64,000 bases of DNA. It comes from Ochotona curzoniae. Taxonomy: Eukaryota > Chordata > Mammalia > Lagomorpha > Ochotonidae. The stretch is taken from NCBI RefSeq assembly GCF_017591425.1, contig NW_024467106.1, forward strand, positions 25,038,501 through 25,102,500, given 5' to 3'. The translations under genes and the position numbers were made by a program. A model generated the notes under the pieces. The model ran no database searches and had not been told where the DNA came from. It worked only from the letters and a program-made list of their open reading frames with translations. Positions 57,037 to 64,000 of the stretch are shown here, in pieces (position 1 is the first letter of the stretch; each line of letters opens with the position of its first letter).

Positions 57037-57374
57037 GGGCCCGGCGGCGTGGCCTAGTAGCAAAAGTCCTTGCCTTGAACGCACCGGGATCCCATATGGG
57101 AGCCAGTTCTAATCCCGGCAGCTCCACTTCACATCCAGCTCCCTGCCTGTGGCCTGGGAAAGCAGTCAAGGACGGCCCAAAGCTTTGGGACTCTGCGCCG
57201 TGTGGGAGACCTGGAGGAGTTTCCTGGTTCCCAGCTTCAGATTGGTGCAGTATCAGCTGTTGCGGTCACTTTGGGAGTAAATCATCGGACAAAAAATCTT
57301 CCTCTCTGTCTCTCCTCCTCTCTGTATATCTGACTTTGTAATAAAAATAGATAAATAAATCTTAAAAAAAATTT
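57037..57374 (+). mobile_element. Young CSINE with target-site duplication
   Basis: Starts GGGCCCGGCGGCGTGGCC and ends ATATCTGACTTTGTAATAAAA, ATAAATAAATCTTAAAAAAAA. TTAGTGCT occurs at 57029-57036 and 57375-57382. A-box-like TGGCCTAGTAG is at 57050-57060 and B-box-like AGTTCTAATCC at 57105-57115. The best example of the putative pika-type head. Confidence 0.95.
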
Positions 57375-57427
57375 TTAGTGCTTTAAATTAGTCAACCCAG
57401 TTATGAGCTTTCAAAAAACAATGTGTA

Positions 57428-57695
57428 TTTTATTTATTTGAAGGGAGAGAGAAAGAGAAACCAATGGTTCACTCTGCAAATGTCTGTAGCAGCTGGGACT
57501 AGCTCAGCCCAAAGCCAGGAACCAGGCACTCCACCCAGGCCTCTTACATGATTGCTTGGTGTCACCATTGCCTGCATCCCTGGTGTGTTAGCAGGAAGCT
57601 AGATAGACAGCCCAGAGTTACTGGAGCTCAAACTGGCCACTCTCACAAAAGAGTTGGATACCCAAACAGTAATTTAACCCAGTTTCACAACTGAT
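57428..57695 (-). mobile_element. Old CSINE
   Basis: TATTTTATTTATTTGAAGGG, CAATGGTTCACTCTGCAAATG, TGTGTTAGCAGGAAGCTAG and GCTCAAACTGGCCACTC in complement. Confidence 0.75.
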
Positions 57696-57904
57696 CTAAT
57701 ACTTGGCCTCTTCTGTCCCCTCAACTTTCAAATACTCTGGCATGGAAATAAATAAAGCAGATGTAAGTTACTAGGCACTATTTGTGTTTAATTACCGATA
57801 AGTTGGACATAAACTAAAAGGAGATAGAAGCGATGAGTTGAATGTATTTAAAGACAGGTGACCATCGTGATCAGTCATAAAGGCATGACTAGATAAAGAA
57901 AGTT

Positions 57905-58213
57905 GGGGCTGATGTTAAGCAGTAAGCTAAGCTTGTATCTCTAGTGCCAGCGTCTCATATGGTGTCGTTTCATGTCCCTACTGCTCCACTTCCAATCCAG
58001 CTCTCTGCTTATGTCCTGGAAAAGCAGCGAAGGATAGCTCATGTCCTTGGGCTCCAGCACCCACATGGGAGACCCAAAAGAAGCTCCTAGTTCTTGGTTT
58101 TGGAGCAGCTCATGTCTAGTAGTCATTTCTGCGGTTTAGGGAATGAACCTTTGTCTCTCTTTGCACCTGGAACTCTACCTCTGAAATAAAAATTAAGCAA
58201 ATCTTTAAAAAAA
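57905..58213 (+). mobile_element. CSINE, older subfamily
   Basis: GGGGCTGATGTTAAGCAGTAAG head, CATGTCCCTACTGCTCCACTTCC, GTCCTTGGGCTCCAGCACCC and tail GAAATAAAAATTAAGCAAATCTTTAAAA. The GTCCTTGGGC step is closer to the rabbit-type body as I remember it than in the young copies. Confidence 0.88.
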
Positions 58214-59429
58214 AGAAAAGAAAGAGAAAGCCAGCTTGAACTAATAGATGGCAGTAAGGTTGGGGAGGAAATGGGGGAATAAAAAAAACACTGACCTTGT
58301 GGTTACTGGGCAACTTGTCTGGAAACATGTAATATATGAGTTACAGACTAGGCTGTTTGAAATCCAGATTTGAGAGGCTGTGATGGCTAAGTTGGAATAT
58401 GAGGTTTGGATGGAGGTGAGAGCATGGAGAAAAGAAACGAGTTGTCAGGATGCTGCATATTTATTCTCTAAAGAGCGAAGTAGAATGGTGTGGTATTGGT
58501 AGAAGACATCAGCTAGGCTAAGAGATGGGATATGATTCATTGTTGGATCACAAGAATTTAAATAAGTAGTAATTATTTAGGACAGGATTATTAGGATAGG
58601 AATGGATTTTATGAATTTGTTATGGCCATTGGGAAAAAAGAGGAGAAGCCTGTTGGCTTAGTGTAACTTGCTCAATAGCAGCAACTAGTAGAAGCAGAGA
58701 AGTGAATTTTTACAAGTGTGCTTAATTGTGGTGCCTGCTCTTCAGAGCAACAATCCATTATATGCTCTTTATTTCCATACTACATGTCTTCATTAGTAAA
58801 AAACTGACTCCCTTCAAAGATATTTCCTGAAGGAGCTTCATGAAATTTAAACTAAAGACCTTTAATGGCAGGCAGTGTAGAACTAAACCAACAAGGAAAT
58901 AATTTATTCACTATGGAAAATGTAATGTGCTAAGTATTTAAATTTCTAATTTCAGAATAAAAATCTTGTTATAATGAAACAATCCCGTTTAATTAGAGAA
59001 CAAGGTTATATTTTATCTAAATTGAGAGCAGTAATATCACTCATGCTTTAAAATGCTTCCTAGTATAAGCCCTTTTTTCTCCATTAAATCTCAACTACTA
59101 TTTTTTACTGATAGAAAAATTATACATATCTAGGCAGAGTGTCTTAGCAGCATAAAAATTCATACCAAGTTCTGTTGGAGCATTTTAAATGTAAGACTTC
59201 TAATGCAAGTTAAACACGTGGAGCAATACTAAACAGAAAAATCAGATACAGTTGTTTATAATCTCGTGACAAAGCTGCTGAGTGTCTAGTTGTAAGTCTG
59301 AGGAAAACTGTGCACGGTAACAAAAAATGGTCCCTATGAATAATAACACTTCAAAATGTTACAATCTTGAGCATAATAAAATTGCTTGCACTTAATAAAG
59401 ATTTTGTAAGACTTCTAAGTTTTAAAAGT
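58214..59429. other. Unassigned DNA
   Basis: No repeat or gene recognised. Confidence 0.4.
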
Positions 59430-59728
59430 TTAATTTATTAGTTTTTATTTATTTGAGAAGCATGGAGAAAAGGCACAGGAAGTTGGACAGACAGAGCTCT
59501 CATCTCCTGTTTCTCTGCCCAGATCGCCATAGTGTCTGACTGATCCCACAGTATCGCCAGAGTGCAGAGCTGTGAATTCAGCCAAGGTCTCCTGCTTGGA
59601 TGACGGCCATGCAGTCACTCGCTCTGCCTCCCTGGTGGGAAGCTGGAGTTAGGATCCAAGCCTGGAAGTCAGAGTCACATGCTTCTTGACGGCATGTGGG
59701 CATTTTAACCAGCAGATCAAATACCCAC
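59430..59728 (-). mobile_element. Old CSINE variant
   Basis: TTTTTATTTATTTGAGAAGC, GACAGACAGAGCTCTCATCTCC, TGGTGGGAAGCTGGAGTTAGG and a decayed 5' end (CATTTTAACCAGCAGATCAAATACCC) in complement. Confidence 0.65.
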
Positions 59729-59747
59729 TTGCATTTTTTTAAATAAA

Positions 59748-59795
59748 GAGTTATATGTGCACTTTTATTTGAAAGGCAGAGAAAAAAAATACAGC
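59748..59795 (-). mobile_element. CSINE 3' terminal fragment
   Basis: CACTTTTATTTGAAAGGCAG followed by AGAAAAAAAATACAGCAG. Only the tail-proximal part. Confidence 0.45.
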
Positions 59796-60330
59796 AGTGG
59801 AGGTAGAGAAATAATATCTTGATCAAAAAGTAACACATGTAATCTTCATCTCCCCCATGTCTGAAAAAGTCCTAAAATAATCTCTGTGATCAAGTCTCAG
59901 AAAATTTACAGTTCTCACTTCCATCCAATGTCTGTTATAAGCCATTTCCTCAAAGTGTTTCTTTTCTGCTCCCCATTTTCTTCTTCCTCCTGCTCTACCT
60001 TCTCCTCTGCCTTTCTTTTCCTATTCCCCTTTCCCTCCCCATTCATAAGTTTTATCTCCAGTGTTAGAAGTTCATATTTATATGACTTTTTCCTTCCATA
60101 GTTCAGAGTTCAGTTTTACTTATTTGAAAAATTTTCTCTATGATACATAGTGTAGTTTAACAAACAGAATGATTTTTGAGTCTAAGTTTCAGTTTTTATT
60201 ATACAGTTTCCATGACTAATGAAAGACTAATTACTAATGGAATTTTTGTTCAATTTTGAATAGGAAAAATAAGAAGAGAATTAGGTGGTGGAGGAAGGGT
60301 GGGAATAAGAAGAGTAGAAGCAAAAAGAAT
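59796..60330. other. Unassigned DNA with a CT-rich tract
   Basis: 59962-60050 is rich in CTTC and CCTT. No gene. Confidence 0.45.
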
Positions 60331-60351
60331 TCATGCCAAATTTTGGCATGA
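60331..60351. repeat. Short palindrome abutting a microsatellite
   Basis: TCATGCCAAA and TTTGGCATGA flank a single central T. Confidence 0.7.
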
Positions 60352-60352
60352 G

Positions 60353-60354
<2 letters not shown>

Positions 60355-60399
<45 letters not shown>
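60355..60399 (+). repeat. (AC)22 microsatellite
   Basis: 45 bp of uninterrupted AC dinucleotide. Confidence 0.97.
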
Positions 60400-60400
<1 letters not shown>

Positions 60401-60455
60401 CCACATACAGACACAAAAAATCCAAGACGAAATGTTTAAAACAGGTTATATGAGA

Positions 60456-60603
60456 AGCTAACATGGTGGTGCACTGTCTTAAGCTGCCATTTGCAAAGCT
60501 GGTGTATCATGTCTGATTATTAGTTATAGACCTGATGAATCTGCTTCCCATCCAACTTCCTGCTAATGTGTCTGGGGAAACAGTAGAATATGACCCAACA
60601 CAC
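60456..60603 (+). mobile_element. CSINE, 3'-truncated
   Basis: ACATGGTGGTGCACTGTCTTAAG head, CTGCTTCCCATCCAACTTCC, TGGGGAAACAGTAGAATATGACCC, then an abrupt change into L1 sequence at about 60604. Confidence 0.7.
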
Positions 60604-60985
60604 AAAAATCAATGACCTTTGTATACACGAGCAGTTCTCTAATGAGAGAATTTGTAAGATTAGTCCCATTCACAAGAATTGTAAAAAAAATTAAATACAT
60701 TGCAATAAATCTAATCAAAGGTGTTAGATGTCTTTACAGAAAAAATATAATAAAACCTTAAAGAGAAAAGTAGATGATGACATCAACAGTTTCAACATTT
60801 GGAAAAATTTACCATGGTCAGGGACTAGAAGAATTAATACCTGCAAAATGGCCATAATATCAAGGCAATTATTGGATTCAATGATATGCCAATTAAATTA
60901 TATATGAAATTCTTACTAGATCTGGAAAAAATAAAGTTAAAATTTATATAAAAACACAAGAGACCCAAAATAGCTAAAATAATCT
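60604..60985 (+). mobile_element. L1 ORF2 fragment, left of an inserted CSINE
   Basis: AATCAATGACCTTTGTATACACG, AATCTAATCAAAGGTGTTAG, GCAATTATTGGATTCAATG and AAACACAAGAGACCCAAAATAGC are consecutive L1 ORF2 steps downstream of the RT core. Confidence 0.88.
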
Positions 60986-61293
60986 TTTTTTTTTTTAAGT
61001 TGGAAAGGCAGATATACAGAGAGGAAGAGATACAGAGGAGAAGATCTACCATCCATTGATTCACTCCCCACCAAAGCAGCCGCAATAGCCAGAGCTCAGC
61101 CAATCCGGAACCCGGAACCAGGAGCTTCTTCTGGGTCTCCATTGTGGGTGCAGGATCCCAAAATTTTGGACAGTTCTGAACTGCTTTCCCAGGCCACGAG
61201 CAGGGAGCTGAATGGGATTAGAACCGGCGCCCATATAAGATCCTGGCACTTGCAAGGTGAGGACTTTAGCAACTACACTATCCTGCCAGGGCG
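60986..61293 (-). mobile_element. CSINE with a 17-bp target-site duplication inside L1
   Basis: Poly-T tail and GTTGGAAAGGCAGATATACAG in complement, CTTTCCCAGGCCACGAGCAGG, GATTAGAACCGGCGCCC, 5' end TATCCTGCCAGGGC. The L1 target AATAGCTAAAATAATCT (60969-60985) recurs at 61294-61310 with one difference. Confidence 0.96.
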
Positions 61294-61310
61294 AATAGCT
61301 AAAGTAATCT

Positions 61311-62800
61311 TAAAAGCAAAAACAAAACTGGAGGCAGTAAGATACTAGATTTCAAGGCACACTACAAGACAGTTTTAATGAACTCAGCCTGGCACAAAAA
61401 TAAGCATGAAGATAAATGGAAAAGAATAGAAATCTCAGAAAGTAACCTGTACATCTAGCTCCAGCTAGCTTTTTGGTAAGTGTACTAAAATAGATTCCGG
61501 AAGAAAGGACAATATGTTAACACATTGTGTGCTGGATCTATGAATACGAAAGTATGGAACAGGATCCCTATCTTACATTATCAAAAAATCAACTCTAAAT
61601 GAATGAAAAACGTTGACATACAGCCTGATAAAGTCAAGTAATCAGGGAAAATGTTGGAGGAACTCTGCAATAGATACACCTGGGCAAAGACAACTTGGAA
61701 AAGAACGCAGACACAGGCAGTTAAACCAAAACAAATAAATAAGATTAAAACGAATTAAGAAGCTTCTACGTTACAAAGGAAGCCAGCAAAAAAAGCAAAG
61801 AGGCAACCATTAAAATTGGAGGAAATATTTGTAAACCATGCAACTGACAGAACATTAATATTCAGGCTTTATAAAGTACATAAGAAACTTAAAACTAAAA
61901 TTAAAAATTCAGTTAATAAATTTGGCAAAAGTCATGAACAAATTTCAAAAGATAAAATACAAATGATCAACAGATACATGAAAAAATGCTCAGGTTTCCT
62001 AGGAAACAGGGTTATGCAAACTGAAGTTACAGTGAGATTTTACCTCACTCCAAAATCTATAAGTGCTTTGGAGGATACAGAAAAAAAGGTATCCCATTGT
62101 TGGTGGGAATGTAAACCAGCACAACCATTATGGAAGACTTTATAGAGAATTTTCAGAGATCTAAAAATAGATCTATCGTTTGACAAGGCCATCCCATTGC
62201 TGAAAAGCTATCCAAACGAAATGTACTTAAGCACCCCCAGGTGCTAAGATTGGGATTAATCCAGATGTTTATTAGCAAATGAGTGGATGAAGAGAATGTA
62301 GCATATATACGCTATGAAATACTACTACTACAGCATATAAAAGGGAATGATATCCTGTCTTTTCCAACAAAATGGATGCTTATACAAATATACCAGACTC
62401 AAAAAAGAGAAACATTATGTTTTCCCAGATATATGGCAGCTAATATAGAACACACACAAAAAATGTGGTAATGAAATATTCATTTTGAGTTATGATTTTC
62501 TTTTTCATACCTTGTTTAAACTTCAGTATAAATATGATCTTGCTTTTTTTTTAACCTTTTGCTTGTTGAATAGTATAATTAGTGTCAAATAGGGCCTGTG
62601 AATATAAAGTAGGTTAAAATTATATTTGTATAAATACTGCTAAAGGGAGGTAAGGAAGGGTTGGTATTGGTGGGAACAGGAGTGCAAGGGAGATGTGACT
62701 GTCTTTTTTGAACCAATTCGTTTTTCTCGTAATAGTAATAAAAATGGAAACTCTCACAAACAAGACAGTCATAGGATTTATGTGCACTTTTCAACAGTTT
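61311..62800 (+). mobile_element. L1 ORF2 C-terminus and 3'UTR, right of the CSINE
   Basis: Continues in order: AGATACTAGATTTCAAGGC, GAACAGGATCCCTATC, CTTCTACGTTACAAAGGAAGC. The reading FGKSHEQISKDKIQMINRYM (about 61920) and the Cys-containing CWWECKPAQPLWKTL (about 62095) match the L1 ORF2 C-terminal region. Stops and frameshifts break the frame. The 3'UTR is A/T-rich with a G-rich patch near 62645-62695. The end position is approximate. Confidence 0.9.
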
Positions 62801-63302
62801 TTTTTTTTTATAATGAAGTGTTGGTAAAATTTTACTCTATCTCTGGAGTTGTATTACGTATCTCCCTTCAGCAGATTTGCTGTGATAGTTTTGGAATTTG
62901 CAGGTATCTTGGGGGTCTTTCAATAACTGAACACATTATATAAACATTTTGTTGTTAATTTTATTGTTGCAGGGCTCAGTGAGTATTTTATTATTTTTGC
63001 TGTGCTTGACTAATGCTTTCAGCATAGTAAAGTGTAATCAAGTTTTTATAAATTAATTTTGAAAAATCACACATGTAATCATTTTTCTCTGCCCCTGACA
63101 CTCCCACACACTTACATACAGGTGTTGTTACTTCGATGCAATCATGCATCTTTCTCAAAGTATGAGTCAAGTACCAGTCTCTGCTATGACAATTAAATAA
63201 TTTACACCGGCGTACTTAAGCATTTGGTCAAGAAATTTTAGTATTGGTACTACAGGAAACCAAGTTTTCAATTCTCTGTTTCAAAACTGGGTATTAAAAT
63301 AT
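62801..63302. other. Unassigned DNA
   Basis: No feature recognised. Confidence 0.4.
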
Positions 63303-63310
63303 GTGGAGGT

Positions 63311-63642
63311 TGGGGCCCAGGCCCAAGGCCTAGCAGCCAAATTCCTTACCTTGCACACGCCGGGATCTCATATGGACGCTGGTTCTACTCCCGACTGCTC
63401 CACTTCCCATCCAGCTCCCTGCTTGTGGTATGGGAAAGCAGTCCAGGATGGTTCAAAACCTTGGAACCCTGCACCTGCATAGGAGACCCGGAAGAGCTCC
63501 TGGTTCCTGGCTTCGGACGGCGCAGCACCGGCCATTGCGGTCACTTGGGGAGTGAAACATCAGATGGAAGATCTTCCTCTCTGTCCCCTCCTTCTCTCTG
63601 TATATCTGATTTTGTGATAAAAAATAAAATCTTAAAAAAAAA
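63311..63642 (+). mobile_element. Young CSINE with target-site duplication
   Basis: GGGGCCCAGGCCCAAGGCC head, CCGGGATCTCATATGGACGC, GGCTTCGGACGGCGCAGCACC, ATATCTGATTTTGTGATAAAA tail. GTGGAGGT occurs at 63303-63310 and 63643-63650. Confidence 0.94.
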
Positions 63643-63650
63643 GTGGAGGT

Positions 63651-63849
63651 CGTGGTTACAGCCTCACGAAGAAAACCTGGTGTAATACCTTCAAAACCTA
63701 GGATTGAATTAACATAGAAAAATGAGAAACAAGTTTAGAGAATCCTGATTGCATCTTTTATGATTTTAGAAACCATTGGAACTCATCTGTTACATGTCAG
63801 ATGTTATGTTTATGCTGTTTATATTGATTCAGAATGGGTTTCTGTGTCG
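63651..63849. other. Unassigned DNA
   Basis: No feature recognised. Confidence 0.4.
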
Positions 63850-64000
63850 TGCAACCAAAAATTTGCCTACTTAACTTTCTGTGGATATAAACCCAGAAGC
63901 ATGATGGTAGTATCACATAGTAGTTCACTTACTGCTGTTCTATTTTCACTAGCTATGATACAGAATAAACTCAGATGTCCAACTACAGATAGTTGAACAA
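63850..64000 (+). mobile_element. L1 ORF2 3' fragment, cut by the window edge
   Basis: TGTGGATATAAACCCAGAAGC and CAGAATAAACTCAGATGTCC followed by AACTACAGATAGTTGAACAA match the L1 step that ends ...CAACAGATGAATGGATAAA. It probably continues beyond 64000. Confidence 0.65.

Noticed and set aside
1..64000. CRISPR array, rRNA, bacterial operon or prokaryotic mobile system
   Set aside because: No regularly spaced direct repeats with unique spacers, no rRNA core sequences, and no dense long ORFs. The repeat content is clearly mammalian.

Overview
The window is 64 kb of AT-rich mammalian nuclear DNA with no protein-coding gene that I can support. The dominant repeat is a tRNA-type SINE of about 320-340 bp, present in roughly 40 whole or partial copies on both strands. 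It has Pol III A and B boxes near its 5' end, a body containing GGCCTGGGAAAGCAGT, and a tail that ends in AATAAA repeats followed by ATCTT. From memory this is the lagomorph C-repeat (CSINE). The young copies begin GGGCCCGGCGGCGTGGCCTAG, a form I associate with pikas (Ochotona) more than with rabbit. The species call is an inference; the SINE family call is strong.

Layout. 1-12 kb: old and young CSINEs, a candidate solo LTR at 2.4-2.9 kb, two MaLR-type LTR remnants (5.6-6.2 kb on minus, 8.6-9.1 kb on plus), and a striking near-identical inverted repeat of about 282 bp (4128-4409 and 5838-6123). 12-17 kb: L1 fragments on both strands, more CSINEs, and a second inverted duplication of 188 bp (13156-13343 and 13764-13951). 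17-30 kb: TA-rich DNA, ERV-LTR-like segments, a 60-bp CA microsatellite, a 21-bp perfect-arm hairpin at 24694-24745, and L1 remnants. 30-38 kb: a 39-40 bp tandem repeat, a MIR remnant, a two-unit 223-bp tandem repeat, and a GC-richer 1.6-kb retroposon-like element on the minus strand (35446-37020) that I cannot assign to a named family. 38-51 kb: much L1 ORF1 and ORF2 debris, some interrupted by young CSINEs with clean target-site duplications. 52-57 kb: a stretch almost free of recognisable repeats. 57-64 kb: CSINEs and a long decayed L1 ORF2 and 3' region.

Nothing here works together as a gene system. The L1 pieces are broken ORF2 or ORF1 fragments. They belong to the kind of element that supplied the retrotransposition machinery used by the CSINEs, as the A-tails and 8-17 bp target-site duplications indicate.

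The most interesting structure is the set of inverted duplications, which differ in size and age. In two of them one arm can be shown to be the derived copy, because the other keeps its native context. This looks like templated insertion by replication template switching. I found no rRNA, functional tRNA, CRISPR array, CpG island or convincing intact host gene.
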